Below, one piece after another: positions 46,312-55,730 of a DNA stretch of 55,733 bases. A model generated the notes under the pieces. The model made no database searches. It saw only the letters and a program-made list of their open reading frames with translations, and was not told the DNA's origin. Origin of the DNA: Flavobacteriaceae bacterium (GTDB lineage: Bacteria; Bacteroidota; Bacteroidia; Flavobacteriales; Flavobacteriaceae); NCBI GenBank assembly GCA_018608625.1, contig JABAZC010000069.1, positions 1-55,733 of the forward strand, written 5' to 3'. The stretch's first letter is position 1; the number at the start of each line of letters is the position of its first letter. Position numbers and translations under genes: made by a program.

Positions 46312-47682
46312 TTAGATATTTAGGATAAATTTTGCAATTGAGAAGTAAATTAATATTCCGAAGATGTCATTACAAGTAGTTATAAATGGCCCTGTAGCAA
46401 TGGCTGGGTCTATTCCTTTTTTATGTAGGAATAACGGAATAAACGTTCCTATAATTCCTGCAACAATAATGACAGCAACTAACGATAACGAGATGGCTAA
46501 GGCCGTTCCAAGATCTTGCTTCCAAACCCAAACGAATACAAATAAAAACAAGGCTAAAATAATGCCATTTAAGGCCGCTAAAAACATTTCTTTTATAAGT
46601 CGGTTATTAACGCTACCCCTAACCTCATCGTTGGCTAAACCTTGCACTATAATTGCCGAAGACTGAACGCCTACATTTCCTGCCATAGCAGCAATAAGTG
46701 GGGTGAATAATAAAATCATTGGGAAGTCTTCAATAATCGTTTCAAAACCACCCATGATAACGGCTGCACCAACACCACCTAAAAGACCTAGAAATAACCA
46801 GGGCAAACGAGCGCGTGTTAGGGCGAGAATACTATCTTCTGCATCTACGTCTTGTGTAATTCCGGCGGCCAGCTGATAATCTTTTTCAGCTTCTTCAATA
46901 ATAACATCTACAATGTCGTCAATGGTAATACGGCCCAAAAGAACTTTATCATCATTAATAACTGGAATCGCTTCTAGATCATATTTAGCCATTAACTTAG
47001 CCACTTCTTCGGAATCTTCATCTACATTGACAGAATCTACTTTAGGAATATAGATGTCATTAATTTTTGTTTCGTTATTGGCTATTAAAAGATCTTTTAA
47101 TGAGAGACGACCTATTAACTTTTCTTCCTTATTCACAACATAGATCGAATGCACTCGCTTAACATCCTTCGCTTGAGCGCGAATTTTTCTTAAACAGCCA
47201 GCAACCGTCCATGTTTCATAAACTTTTACCAACTCTTTAGCCATGAGCCCTCCAGCAGTATCCTCAGCATACGTTAAAAGCTCCTCTACATCAGCAACCA
47301 ACTCCTTATCGTCCATTTGGGCGATCACTTTTCGCTTACGCTCTGGGGATAAATCAGCTAATAAATCTGCTGCATCATCTGAATCAAGCTCTTGAATTTC
47401 TTCAACAATTTCCTTAATCGATAAGTTTTGTAATACTTTTTCACGAACGTCATCTTCCAATTCTGCCAAGATATCAGCAGTTGTTTCGCTGTCTAAAAGC
47501 TTGATAACATAAGTGGCTTGATCTAAGTTTAGATCGTCCAATATTTCAGCAATATCAGCGTAGTGCACCTCATTTAGAAGAACTAAAATGGACTTGTTAT
47601 CTTTAGAATCAATCATTCCTTTAAGCCCTTCAATTAGGGCCTGGGTGATCTCAAAAGGAATATGTTGGTTAGTTTCTTCCAA
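46312..47682 (-). CDS. mgtE: Magnesium transporter MgtE
   Basis: This 456-residue transporter is complete: the N-terminal superhelical domain (about 1-130, with HYADIAEILDDLN and LSPERKRKVIAQMDDKE), two CBS domains (about 135-260), a connecting helix and five membrane helices (about 285-456). The pore segment includes PLIAAMAGNVGVQSSAI. Binding of Mg2+ to the cytoplasmic domains closes the channel, so regulation is by the protein itself. It follows rsmA by 11 nt. Confidence 0.95.
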   Translation of the reverse strand: MEETNQHIPFEITQALIEGLKGMIDSKDNKSILVLLNEVHYADIAEILDDLNLDQATYVIKLLDSETTADILAELEDDVREKVLQNLSIKEIVEEIQELDSDDAADLLADLSPERKRKVIAQMDDKELVADVEELLTYAEDTAGGLMAKELVKVYETWTVAGCLRKIRAQAKDVKRVHSIYVVNKEEKLIGRLSLKDLLIANNETKINDIYIPKVDSVNVDEDSEEVAKLMAKYDLEAIPVINDDKVLLGRITIDDIVDVIIEEAEKDYQLAAGITQDVDAEDSILALTRARLPWLFLGLLGGVGAAVIMGGFETIIEDFPMILLFTPLIAAMAGNVGVQSSAIIVQGLANDEVRGSVNNRLIKEMFLAALNGIILALFLFVFVWVWKQDLGTALAISLSLVAVIIVAGIIGTFIPLFLHKKGIDPAIATGPFITTCNDIFGILIYFSIAKFILNI

Positions 47683-47693
47683 AATTAAACGAA

Positions 47694-48467
47694 TTAATGA
47701 TCAGTTTCTATTGCTGTAGTAAGTTTGATAAACGCTTCAACACTGAGTTGTTCTGGGCGTTTGTCAAAGATAGTATTTGCTTTTAAATTATCCGACAAAT
47801 TATAGGTTTTTAAACTATTTCTCAGGGTCTTACGACGTTGTTGAAATGCAGATTTTACGACTTTAAAAAATAATTTTTCATCACATGGCAACGAATAATC
47901 AACTTTTCGGGTCAATCTTAAAACCCCAGATTCAACCTTTGGGGGCGGAATAAATACGGAGGGTGGCACTGTAAACAAGTACTCAGCCTCATAAAAAGCT
48001 TGAACTAATACCGATAAAATCCCATAGACTTTGCTACCTTCTTTTTGGCAAATTCGCTGGGCCACTTCCTTTTGAAACATGCCAGAAAACTCTGGTATTT
48101 GATGTCTATTCTCTAATGTTTTAAATACAATTTGAGTGGATATGTTATAGGGGAAATTCCCTATTATTGCAAAAGAATCGCTTCCAAATGCCTCGCTAAA
48201 ATCATACTTTAAAACGTCTTTTTTTATAATTCTAGGTGCTAAGTTTAGGAAATTTGCCTGTAAGTATTCCACAGATTCTGGGTCAATTTCAATCACGTGT
48301 GTAGTGACTGGTTTTTTAATAATATACTTAGTAAGTACACCCATTCCAGGACCAATTTCAAGCACTTGCTTGTAGCCCTTTAAACTTAAGGTGTCAGCAA
48401 TTTTCTCAGCGATAGATTCGTCATTAAGAAAGTGTTGCCCTAAGAATTTTTTTGCTTTTACAGTCAT
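47694..48467 (-). CDS. rsmA: 16S rRNA (A1518/A1519) dimethyltransferase
   Basis: The 257-residue KsgA-type enzyme dimethylates two adjacent adenines near the 3' end of 16S rRNA during 30S assembly. The N-terminus [13 protein letters not shown], motif I as [12 protein letters not shown] and the catalytic NxPY as GNFPYNIS are present. The C-terminal helical domain has [13 protein letters not shown]. It starts directly after the DUF4286 gene without a gap. Confidence 0.96.
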   Translation of the reverse strand: MTVKAKKFLGQHFLNDESIAEKIADTLSLKGYKQVLEIGPGMGVLTKYIIKKPVTTHVIEIDPESVEYLQANFLNLAPRIIKKDVLKYDFSEAFGSDSFAIIGNFPYNISTQIVFKTLENRHQIPEFSGMFQKEVAQRICQKEGSKVYGILSVLVQAFYEAEYLFTVPPSVFIPPPKVESGVLRLTRKVDYSLPCDEKLFFKVVKSAFQQRRKTLRNSLKTYNLSDNLKANTIFDKRPEQLSVEAFIKLTTAIETDH

Positions 48468-48791
48468 CTATTGTTGAGTTACAGTATATTCGTCAATCCA
48501 CTCTAATTCGGTCTTAAATATAAGCATCTTATCTGCAAATAGCCTTAATTCTTCTGCTTGAAACTTCGAGGCATAAGTTTTATAATAGGATTCTAAAGCT
48601 TCTTTGGAAGGAGCTAAATACTGAATTGAGTACGTTAAGCCTCCCATAGATTCTTTTACCAAGACTTTAGTAAACGTTGCCTTTAAAAATAAGCCTGTGG
48701 AAAGAACTTTTGGAATGTGTTGCTTGATCCACTCTAACCATTTTTCGTGGATGCTATCATCTATATTAGCAGTTACGTTGTAAATTATCAT
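48468..48791 (-). CDS. DUF4286-family protein
   Basis: A 107-residue cytoplasmic protein of the DUF4286 type, recognised by IIYNVTANIDDSIHEKWLEW at the N-terminus and GGLTYSIQYLAPS in the middle. The fold looks like a ferredoxin-like dimeric alpha/beta barrel, as in small monooxygenase-like domains. No function is established. It abuts rsmA and is co-directional with the TPR gene (17-nt gap). Confidence 0.85.
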   Translation of the reverse strand: MIIYNVTANIDDSIHEKWLEWIKQHIPKVLSTGLFLKATFTKVLVKESMGGLTYSIQYLAPSKEALESYYKTYASKFQAEELRLFADKMLIFKTELEWIDEYTVTQQ

Positions 48792-48808
48792 TGGTTAACA
48801 TGTTGTGA

Positions 48809-50593
48809 TTAATTAATTAGATCGCCTCTCAATATACGATACTGATTACGAGCCTCTACAAAATGAATACTATCTTCATGATTAAAAATAATAGATTCAT
48901 AACTAAGCTGTGCTTTTTCTGAGTCTTCTAAATGAGTTCGGTATAATTCTGCCAGGTAAAAATAGGCATCATCCACTAGAATTTCTTCTTCATAGTCTTT
49001 TATAATTTGTAAATAATTAGAAGCTGCTTTCATATATTGTTTTTGAGACTCATAGAGGTGAGCTTGAAACAATAAAACTTGATCAATAATTGGATCTGTT
49101 TTATAATCTTTAAGAATTGAATCTAACAACAAAAGAGCTTCTTTTGGTTTTTTCTGAACCGATAATAAATCTGCTTTGGCATATCGCTTTAAAGCAGAGT
49201 TTAGTGAGTCAATTCCCGTATGGTCTGTAATTAACAACTGTAGTTCCAAAGCATCATTAGCTGTAAGTTGAGAAGTAGAGGACTTGAGCACTTTTAACTG
49301 TGTTTCAGCCCAATCAAAATCTCCTTTATAGTAACTAGTTTTGGCAACTTTGAAACGCGCTTGTTGAGCTAAAGGACTATTTTTAACGGCCATCTGAATT
49401 TGTGTATAGTATACCAATGCTTGATTAAATTTGTTTTGAGCTACAAATAGATCGGCCAGCTTCATTTTTAATTTAGCGGCTGTCAAAGCTGATAAGTTTT
49501 CATTCAGAGCGGTTTTTAAAAATGTAGAAGCGCCCTCTATATTATTGTCATAAAACGCCAAAAAATGTGCGTAAGATAATTGAAGTTCAATACTTTGCTG
49601 TCCCAGTTGGTATCGATCTAGCAATACTACATAAGATGCTTTTATATCTTGATAACTTTTTGAATCTGTCGCGATATCAAGCTGGATTTCTAAAAGCTTA
49701 CAGTTGGCCAAAATAAGAAATCGGGAGTCTGATGAGTTCTGAATTATAAACTCAAAAACATTAAGAGCTGTTTTATAAGCTTTTTGTTCATTCGCTAAAA
49801 CAGCAAGGTTAATAAGCCCTTGTAATGATTCAGAGCTCCGTCTATAGACTGCTTTTTCTTGAATAAAGGCTTTTGAAAACTGTTTTTGCTGGACATAAAG
49901 CCAACTTAACCATTGGTTCCATAAAGGATCCGGAGTAGCTTGCGACTTCTTGAGCAGAACTTTTTTGAATAGCTGATTATATGGCTGGCTTGAATCTTCG
50001 GAGATATAATCCGCGAGTAACCTCATAACTTGATTCATATAGGGCGGATTTGTTTTAACATAGTCCATATACCGCTCCATCATTTTTTCTATATTTTGTT
50101 GTGCAGCATATAACCCTGCAAGTTGGTAATAATAGGGTGCATTGGGGGCCACTGCCAGGCCAATTTCATAGGATTGAATCGCTTGACTAAGTAGCGAATG
50201 GGATTCAAATCGTTGTGCAACTCCATACACATATTTAGGCTCCTCTTCAACGAGCAACAAAGCTCGATCATAGCTAGACTTCGCTAATTCCAGTTTATTT
50301 TGAAGTTGGTAGTTGTAGCCTAATTCAACCAAAAACTGTGGATGTCTAGACTGAAATATCTGCGTTTCTATATGTTCTTGTGCGGCCTTAAACTGATTGA
50401 GTTGTTGGTGGCAATCGATTAATTTAAGGTTGTAATCAGGATGCAAACGGGAGGTTACTAGTAATTTTTCATAAAGCACTAATGCCTTTTCAAAATCACC
50501 TTTCAGGTAGTATTCTTTTGCTAATGCCGGATTCACTTGAGCCGAAGACACCAAGCAAAAAACACTTACAAAAAAGCAAACTACAAATTTCAT
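48809..50593 (-). CDS. Exported tetratricopeptide-repeat protein
   Basis: The 594-residue protein starts with a signal peptide (to about residue 18, LVSSAQ). TPR helices fill the rest: for example KEYYLKGDFEKALVLYEKLL near 25-45, SKAFIQEKAVYR, QNKFNQALVYYTQIQMA, SLLDSILKDYK-like and QYMKAASNYLQIIKDYEEEI near 520. It is a periplasmic or outer-membrane-associated scaffold, possibly in envelope assembly. Its partner is not evident. The 126 nt separating it from serS contain no clear promoter. Confidence 0.88.
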   Translation of the reverse strand: MKFVVCFFVSVFCLVSSAQVNPALAKEYYLKGDFEKALVLYEKLLVTSRLHPDYNLKLIDCHQQLNQFKAAQEHIETQIFQSRHPQFLVELGYNYQLQNKLELAKSSYDRALLLVEEEPKYVYGVAQRFESHSLLSQAIQSYEIGLAVAPNAPYYYQLAGLYAAQQNIEKMMERYMDYVKTNPPYMNQVMRLLADYISEDSSQPYNQLFKKVLLKKSQATPDPLWNQWLSWLYVQQKQFSKAFIQEKAVYRRSSESLQGLINLAVLANEQKAYKTALNVFEFIIQNSSDSRFLILANCKLLEIQLDIATDSKSYQDIKASYVVLLDRYQLGQQSIELQLSYAHFLAFYDNNIEGASTFLKTALNENLSALTAAKLKMKLADLFVAQNKFNQALVYYTQIQMAVKNSPLAQQARFKVAKTSYYKGDFDWAETQLKVLKSSTSQLTANDALELQLLITDHTGIDSLNSALKRYAKADLLSVQKKPKEALLLLDSILKDYKTDPIIDQVLLFQAHLYESQKQYMKAASNYLQIIKDYEEEILVDDAYFYLAELYRTHLEDSEKAQLSYESIIFNHEDSIHFVEARNQYRILRGDLIN

Positions 50594-50719
50594 TACCTAT
50601 TTTTTATAAACATAACAAATGACTTATGAAGAATTGCACTTAACTCGTAGTTTATTTCACAAAATTCTTTTGGAATCTCTGTTTTTCTACAAATCATTAC
50701 TTAGGCTTTAAACGCATCA

Positions 50720-51991
50720 TTAGTCAATAATCGAAAACCCAGTGTAAGGGACTAAAATCTCAGGCACTTGAATGCCTTGATCGGTTTGGTAGTTTTCTAA
50801 AATTCCTGCCAACACCCGTGGAAGTGCTAATGAACTTCCATTCAAAGTATGTGCTAGCTCGGATTTGCCTTCTGCATTTTTAAAACGCAGTTTCAATCGA
50901 TTGGCTTGATATGTCTCAAAATTAGAAACTGAGGAAATTTCTAACCAACGGTCTTGAGCAGTTGAAAATACCTCAAAATCATAGGTCAGTGCGGCAGTAA
51001 AACCTAAGTCTCCAGTACAGAGTTTCAGAATGCGATATGGCAATTTTAATTCTTCTAAGATTGACTTTATATGCTCTACCATGCCGTCTAAAGCAGCATA
51101 AGAATTAGAAGGATGTTCTACTCTTAAGATTTCTACTTTATCAAACTGATGCAGTCTGTTGAGGCCCCGAACGTGTGCGCCATAACTTCCTGCTTCACGT
51201 CGGAAACAAGGCGTATAAGCAGTTAGAGTTTTTGGAAGTTCACTTTCTTGCAATAAAACATCTCTAAAAATATTGGTCGCTGGCACTTCAGCCGTCGGAA
51301 TCAAATATAAGTCATCTTCACCTACATGGTACATCTGCCCTTCTTTGTCTGGCAATTGACCTGTTCCAAAGCCGGAAGCTTCATTTACTAAATGAGGCAC
51401 TTGGATTTCATTGTAGCCTGCAGCGGTATTTTTATCAAGAAAATAGTTAATTAGCGCACGTTGTAAACGAGCACCCTTTCCTTTGTAAACAGGAAAACCA
51501 GCGCCTGTTATTTTATTACCAAGCTCAAAATCTATGATATCGTATTTTTTAGCCAGTTCCCAGTGAGGGATAGCATTTTCAGAAAGCACCGGAATAGTTC
51601 CTGCGCTAAATATCTCTTCATTATCATCTTCTGTTAAGCCTTTTGGCACAATGGTATTAGGAAGGTTTGGAATTTTATATAAGAGTGCTTGTAGGGAGTC
51701 TGCGGCTGTGTTTAATTCTTCTGAAAGTGTTGCTTTCGTCTCTTTTAAGTCAGTGGTCTTTTGTTTAAACTCATTTGCCTTTTGAGCTTGTCCTGTTTTA
51801 AATAACTCACCGATTTCTTTAGAAATAACATTCAATTCAGATGAAATTACATCTACTTTGGTCTGTAGAGCTCTTCGCGACTCATCAAGCTCCAGAACCG
51901 CTTCTATTAATGAATTGGCTTCATTGGTCCGCTTACTAAGACGTTCAATAACTTCCGCTTGGTGTTCTCTTATGTAAGATACTTGTAGCAT
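50720..51991 (-). CDS. serS: Seryl-tRNA synthetase
   Basis: A class II synthetase of 423 residues from the ATG at 51991. It charges tRNA-Ser. The N-terminal coiled coil (about 1-110) that grips the long variable arm precedes the catalytic domain. Motif 2 is FRREAGSYGAHVRGLNRLHQF and motif 3 is SLALPRVLAGILEN. The upstream extension to 52036 has no family support, while MLQVSYIREHQAEVIERL is a typical SerRS start. It follows ribF by 70 nt. Confidence 0.95.
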   Translation of the reverse strand: MLQVSYIREHQAEVIERLSKRTNEANSLIEAVLELDESRRALQTKVDVISSELNVISKEIGELFKTGQAQKANEFKQKTTDLKETKATLSEELNTAADSLQALLYKIPNLPNTIVPKGLTEDDNEEIFSAGTIPVLSENAIPHWELAKKYDIIDFELGNKITGAGFPVYKGKGARLQRALINYFLDKNTAAGYNEIQVPHLVNEASGFGTGQLPDKEGQMYHVGEDDLYLIPTAEVPATNIFRDVLLQESELPKTLTAYTPCFRREAGSYGAHVRGLNRLHQFDKVEILRVEHPSNSYAALDGMVEHIKSILEELKLPYRILKLCTGDLGFTAALTYDFEVFSTAQDRWLEISSVSNFETYQANRLKLRFKNAEGKSELAHTLNGSSLALPRVLAGILENYQTDQGIQVPEILVPYTGFSIID

Positions 51992-52061
51992 GCTGATTAT
52001 TTTATGTGGTAAATTTAAACATTTAGAACAAAACAAGAATTGGTTTTAGCTCTAAATCGAA

Positions 52062-53000
52062 TTAGTTTTTAGTTAATAGCTCAATTTTATCTAAAGCCGC
52101 TTGACGGTCAGATTCTAGTTGTAACTTTAATTCTTGGAGTCCAGGAAATTTTATTTCGTCTCGAATCCGATCTAACAATTGGACTGTTAACTCTTGACCA
52201 TAAAGCGATTGGTCAAAATTAAACAAAAAGACTTCTATCGAAACTTCTTCAGAGTCACTAACGGTAGGATTGATTCCGATATTCATCATTCCATAAACCA
52301 ATTGAGTATCTATGAGTGATTTAACCAAGTAAACTCCTTTTTTTGGAATTAATTTATAGGACGCCTCAATTTTTAAATTAGCTGTAGGAAATTGAATAGT
52401 TTTACCAAGGCCACGTCCTTTTACAACTAACCCACTTAGCATGAAGTTATAGCCCAAAAACTGGTTTGCTGTTGTAATATCTCCATTTTCTAAAGCCAAT
52501 CTGATTTTGGTAGAGCTTACTGCCACATCCCCTACTTCGTGCGCATCAATTTCGGTAACTTTAAACCCATAAAACGCTCCAAACTCTTTAAGGTCTTTAA
52601 TATTTGCCGTGCGATTACGTCCAAAATGATGGTCATACCCAATTATAATATGCTTTATATGAAGCTTGTTTACTAAAACATCGCGTACGTACTCAAGAGC
52701 CGATAATCTAGAAAAATCTTTAGTAAAAGCTTTAATTACAAGATGATCTACGCCAAGGTTTTGCATTAGACTTGCTTTTTCGTCTATCGTATTAATAAGT
52801 TTTATAGACGAGTCTTCTTGAACGATCATTCGTGGGTGTGGAAAAAAAGTCAACACCAGTGCTTGAAGTTGATCTACTTTTGCTATCCCTACAAGTTGGT
52901 TAATAATCTTTTGATGCCCTAGGTGAACACCATCAAAGGTTCCTATGGTTACAATAGAGTCTTTAATTTGATCGTAATCGGCGGCAGATTTTATTTTCAA
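52062..53000 (-). CDS. ribF: Bifunctional riboflavin kinase / FAD synthetase
   Basis: The 312-residue enzyme makes FMN and then FAD. The N-terminal nucleotidyltransferase domain begins IVTIGTFDGVHLGHQKII with the GxFDGxHxGH signature. The C-terminal kinase domain (about 185-312) has VKGRGLGKTIQFPTANLK and GVYLVKSL. The start is TTG at 53000; no ATG is available and the reading begins as expected for the family. Its promoter box TATCTTTG lies at 53033-53040. I see no FMN riboswitch in the 200-nt spacer upstream. Confidence 0.95.
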   Translation of the reverse strand: MKIKSAADYDQIKDSIVTIGTFDGVHLGHQKIINQLVGIAKVDQLQALVLTFFPHPRMIVQEDSSIKLINTIDEKASLMQNLGVDHLVIKAFTKDFSRLSALEYVRDVLVNKLHIKHIIIGYDHHFGRNRTANIKDLKEFGAFYGFKVTEIDAHEVGDVAVSSTKIRLALENGDITTANQFLGYNFMLSGLVVKGRGLGKTIQFPTANLKIEASYKLIPKKGVYLVKSLIDTQLVYGMMNIGINPTVSDSEEVSIEVFLFNFDQSLYGQELTVQLLDRIRDEIKFPGLQELKLQLESDRQAALDKIELLTKN

Positions 53001-53032
53001 ACGGTCGTTTTGAATTGGAAATAATGAATTAA

Positions 53033-53040
53033 CAAAGATA
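53033..53040 (-). promoter_or_regulatory. ribF promoter -7 box (TATCTTTG)
   Basis: A perfect TAnnTTTG on the minus strand lies 32 nt before the TTG start codon of ribF. The rest of the 200-nt spacer to pth shows no gene and no riboswitch-like conserved sequence. Confidence 0.5.
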
Positions 53041-53200
53041 AAAAAGGTAAATACATTTAGAGTGATGGTTTTTGTTTTTTTTAGATCAAATAATTAGACT
53101 CTAAGTAAAAATATATCACACCTTAGCGTTTTTAAAGGAAAGGCTATTATTTGTTATATCCTTGTTAAATTAATATTTAAAAACATTATGGATCTTCTTT

Positions 53201-53821
53201 TTATGTGTTATTATAAGTATTCATAGTGTTTTTCACCCCAGCCATTACAAAGCTTTTGATTAGCTCAGCACAATGGTCTAGACGCTCTTTAAGTTTTTCA
53301 GACTCCTCTGTTGTCCATTCACCTAGAACATAGTCGACTTGTCGTCCTTTTGAGAACTCATCACTAATCCCAAAGCGAAGTCTGTTGTACTGACTTGTAT
53401 TTAATTTATATTGAATGTCTTTAAGACCATTATGGCCCCCATCACTACCCTTCATTTTAAGACGCAAACTTCCAAAGGGCAAATTGAGGTCGTCCGTAAC
53501 AACAAGTAAATTTTCTTGAGGAATTATTTCTTTTTCAAGCCAATACTTTACCGCTTTGCCACTTAGGTTCATATAGGTGTTTGGCTTTAAAAGTGTAAAA
53601 ACACGTCCCTTAAAACGAAACGTTGCTAAGTCTCCTAGCTTTTTGGTTTCAAAAACTGCCCCATTAAGGATTGCCAACTGCTCCACAACCTTAAAGCCAA
53701 TGTTGTGACGGGTACCTACATAGTCAGCACCGATATTCCCCAACCCAACAATTAAGTATTTTTTTGACATCTCAACAGCGTTATTTGACTTACGTTTATT
53801 TCTAAATATCCAATTAAACAT
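53201..53821 (-). CDS. pth: Peptidyl-tRNA hydrolase
   Basis: This 206-residue enzyme frees peptides from drop-off peptidyl-tRNA. Signature segments are [22 protein letters not shown], with the catalytic His in TRHNIG, and [30 protein letters not shown]. The usual GLGNPG appears here as GLGNIG. The N-terminal 17 residues are a short basic extension seen in other flavobacterial copies. A terminator lies between rplY and this gene, so it probably has its own weak promoter (TATTTTTA 4 nt before the ATG). Confidence 0.94.
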   Translation of the reverse strand: MFNWIFRNKRKSNNAVEMSKKYLIVGLGNIGADYVGTRHNIGFKVVEQLAILNGAVFETKKLGDLATFRFKGRVFTLLKPNTYMNLSGKAVKYWLEKEIIPQENLLVVTDDLNLPFGSLRLKMKGSDGGHNGLKDIQYKLNTSQYNRLRFGISDEFSKGRQVDYVLGEWTTEESEKLKERLDHCAELIKSFVMAGVKNTMNTYNNT

Positions 53822-53832
53822 AATGTAAAAAT

Positions 53833-53865
53833 AAAAAAAGCATTCTGAATAACAGAATGCTTTTT
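53833..53865 (-). terminator. Intrinsic terminator after rplY
   Basis: An 8-bp perfect stem (GCATTCTG / CAGAATGC) with a 5-nt loop is flanked by seven A on the left and five T on the right. Read on the minus strand it ends in seven U, so it should end the prs-rplY transcript before pth. Confidence 0.88.
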
Positions 53866-53888
53866 AAAATAATGATTTAAATAGAAGT

Positions 53889-54536
53889 TTATGCGTCTGC
53901 TGGAGCAGGAGCGCCTTCCGCTGGAGCAGCACCTTCAGCTGGAGCAGCACCTTCAGCTGTTCCTTCTTCAACCTCTTCTTCTTCATCTATAGAAACTCTA
54001 GAACGTTTCACCTGGCAAACAACAGTATTATCTGAGTGTAAAAACTTAAAACTTTTGTTTGCTAACTCAGTGATATATAGTTTACCTCCGATCTTAAGTG
54101 GCGTCACATCTGCCTCAATAAAATCTGGCAGGTTAGATGGTAATGCTTTAACTCTAAGTTTACGTTTGTTTTTTCTTAAAGACCCCCCATTAGCAACCCC
54201 TAAAGATTTTCCGATAAAATGTACTGGAATGTCCATAGCGATTTCTTTATCATTAAATAATTGATAAAAATCGACGTGTAAAATACGATCTGTTACTGGG
54301 TGAAATTGAATATCCTGTAAAACAGCATTCAAAGTATCACTTCCTAAAGCAATCACAACGGTGTGTGCATTGGGTGTATATACTAGCTTGGAGAATGCCA
54401 ATTCTTCTGCTGAGAAATGTACTGGCTTGTCTCCTCCGTATATAACGCAAGGTACCTGTCCAGCATTACGTAAGGCTTTTGTTGATTTTTTGCCCACGCT
54501 TTCTCTTTTCGATCCATTAATTGTAATTGATTTCAT
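53889..54536 (-). CDS. rplY: 50S ribosomal protein L25/general stress protein Ctc
   Basis: The 215-residue two-domain L25 (TL5/Ctc type) binds 5S rRNA. The N-terminal domain (about 1-95, [18 protein letters not shown]) is followed by a second beta domain (about 96-180). The C-terminal 35 residues are acidic and then rich in Glu, Gly, Ala and Pro, with the hexapeptide EGAAPA repeated. The tail is probably disordered and not part of the RNA-binding fold. It follows prs by 25 nt. Confidence 0.95.
   Translation of the reverse strand: MKSITINGSKRESVGKKSTKALRNAGQVPCVIYGGDKPVHFSAEELAFSKLVYTPNAHTVVIALGSDTLNAVLQDIQFHPVTDRILHVDFYQLFNDKEIAMDIPVHFIGKSLGVANGGSLRKNKRKLRVKALPSNLPDFIEADVTPLKIGGKLYITELANKSFKFLHSDNTVVCQVKRSRVSIDEEEEVEEGTAEGAAPAEGAAPAEGAPAPADA
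53920..53955. repeat. Two perfect tandem 18-bp repeats in the rplY tail
   Basis: The unit GCTGGAGCAGCACCTTCA is repeated twice without mismatch. Degenerate copies flank it (21 bp at 53899-53919 and a partial copy from 53956). Each unit encodes EGAAPA on the minus strand, so copy-number change would lengthen or shorten the tail without a frameshift. Confidence 0.85.
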
Positions 54537-54561
54537 GTTTGTATATTAATTATTTAGTTAT

Positions 54562-55503
54562 TTACATTACAAATTTTGAGCTAATAGATTCATTGTTATG
54601 TACCTTTTTCATTACATCCGCAAATAAATCTGCACAACTCAAGACTCTAATTTTAGAGGATTTCTGAGTGACTGCAATTGAGTCTGTTGTAATCAGTTCT
54701 TCTAATTTAGAATTTTCAATACGCTTATAAGCATTCCCAGATAAAATAGGATGCGTACAAATAGCTCTTACACTCAAAGCACCTCGTTCCATCATAAGGT
54801 CGGCTGCTTTGGTAAGAGTTCCGGCAGTATCTACCATATCATCCACTAGCACTACGTTTTTTCCTGTCACATCTCCTATCAATTCCATGTGAGAAATCAC
54901 ATTGGCTTTAGCTCGTTGCTTGTAGCAGATTACCACATCGCTTCGTAACGCTTTTGAATAGGCATAGGCTCTTTTTGAACCGCCCATATCCGGAGATGCA
55001 ATGGTTAAATTGTCTAAGTTTAAACTCTGCAGATAAGGTAAAAAGATGGTCGAGGCGAACATGTGATCAACAGGTTTTTCAAAAAAACCTTGAATTTGAT
55101 CGGCATGCAAGTCCATAGTGATGATGCGAGTTGCTCCAGCTGTTTCTAGCATTTTTGCAACTAATTTTGCTGCTATAGGCACTCTCGGTTTGTCTTTTCG
55201 ATCTTGTCTAGCCCAACCAAAGTAAGGTATCACAGCTGTGATATGTCTTGCTGAAGCACGTTTGGCCGCATCCAACATTAGCAATAATTCCATTAAATTT
55301 TCTGGCCCAGGATTAGTAGAGGCAATTATAAAAATACGTGTGCCCCGAATAGATTCTTCATAAGAAGGTTGAAACTCACCATCACTATATGTTGATGTAA
55401 TGACGTTTCCCAAATCGATGCCGTAAGCAGCAGCGATGTTTTTCCCAAGAACCATGGAGTTGGTGCAGGCAAAAATTTTGGGAGGTAAATTTACAATCGA
55501 CAT
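54562..55503 (-). CDS. prs: Ribose-phosphate pyrophosphokinase
   Basis: This 313-residue enzyme makes PRPP from ribose 5-phosphate and ATP, supplying purine, pyrimidine, histidine and NAD synthesis. The PRPP loop is VVLVDDMVDTAGTL near residues 218-231, and the ATP-binding region includes YFGWARQDRKDKPR. DLHADQIQGFF is also characteristic. The promoter at 55553 shows the TTTGCAGC pattern shared with rpsL. It forms an operon with rplY. Confidence 0.96.
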   Translation of the reverse strand: MSIVNLPPKIFACTNSMVLGKNIAAAYGIDLGNVITSTYSDGEFQPSYEESIRGTRIFIIASTNPGPENLMELLLMLDAAKRASARHITAVIPYFGWARQDRKDKPRVPIAAKLVAKMLETAGATRIITMDLHADQIQGFFEKPVDHMFASTIFLPYLQSLNLDNLTIASPDMGGSKRAYAYSKALRSDVVICYKQRAKANVISHMELIGDVTGKNVVLVDDMVDTAGTLTKAADLMMERGALSVRAICTHPILSGNAYKRIENSKLEELITTDSIAVTQKSSKIRVLSCADLFADVMKKVHNNESISSKFVM

Positions 55504-55552
55504 GATAGTATTCTGTTTTTGAGTGCTTTAAACTAATTTTTTAAGCGAGCTG

Positions 55553-55560
55553 CAAATTTA
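55553..55560 (-). promoter_or_regulatory. prs-rplY promoter -7 box (TAAATTTG followed by CAGC)
   Basis: On the minus strand TAAATTTGCAGCTCGC lies 50 nt before the prs ATG. Fifteen bases here are identical to those at the leftward promoter near position 33. A -33 TTG is not evident. Confidence 0.65.
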
Positions 55561-55601
55561 TAACTTTATTTGAACTGGAAAAGGATATAAGTGACTATTT
55601 T

Positions 55602-55633
55602 TTGTTATTAACAGAATTAATTTTATAGTTTTG
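55602..55633 (+). promoter_or_regulatory. tRNA-Leu promoter (TTG-N21-TAGTTTTG)
   Basis: TTG at 55602-55604, 21 nt and TAGTTTTG at 55626-55633 match the Bacteroidota consensus within its accepted spacing. The tRNA begins 16 nt after the box. Confidence 0.75.
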
Positions 55634-55648
55634 CATTCCAATAAAATT

Positions 55649-55730
55649 GCTCAAGTGGTGGAATTGGTAGACACGTTGGATTCAAAATCCAATGTCGCAA
55701 GACGTGTGGGTTCGATTCCCACCTTGAGTA
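55649..55730 (+). tRNA. tRNA-Leu (anticodon CAA)
   Basis: The 82-nt sequence folds into a class II tRNA. The 7-bp acceptor stem is GCTCAAG/CTTGAGT with a terminal G-U pair. The anticodon stem TTGGA/TCCAA holds the loop TTCAAAA with the anticodon CAA at 55683-55685. A long variable arm (GTCGCAAGAC) and a T-arm with GGTTCGATTCC follow. The discriminator is A. The following bases are CAA at the window's edge, so the CCA end is not encoded as seen here. It reads UUG codons. Confidence 0.95.

Noticed and set aside
53001-53200. FMN riboswitch ahead of ribF
   Set aside because: No conserved RFN-like segments or paired arms are visible in the 200-nt spacer, which has only a promoter box.
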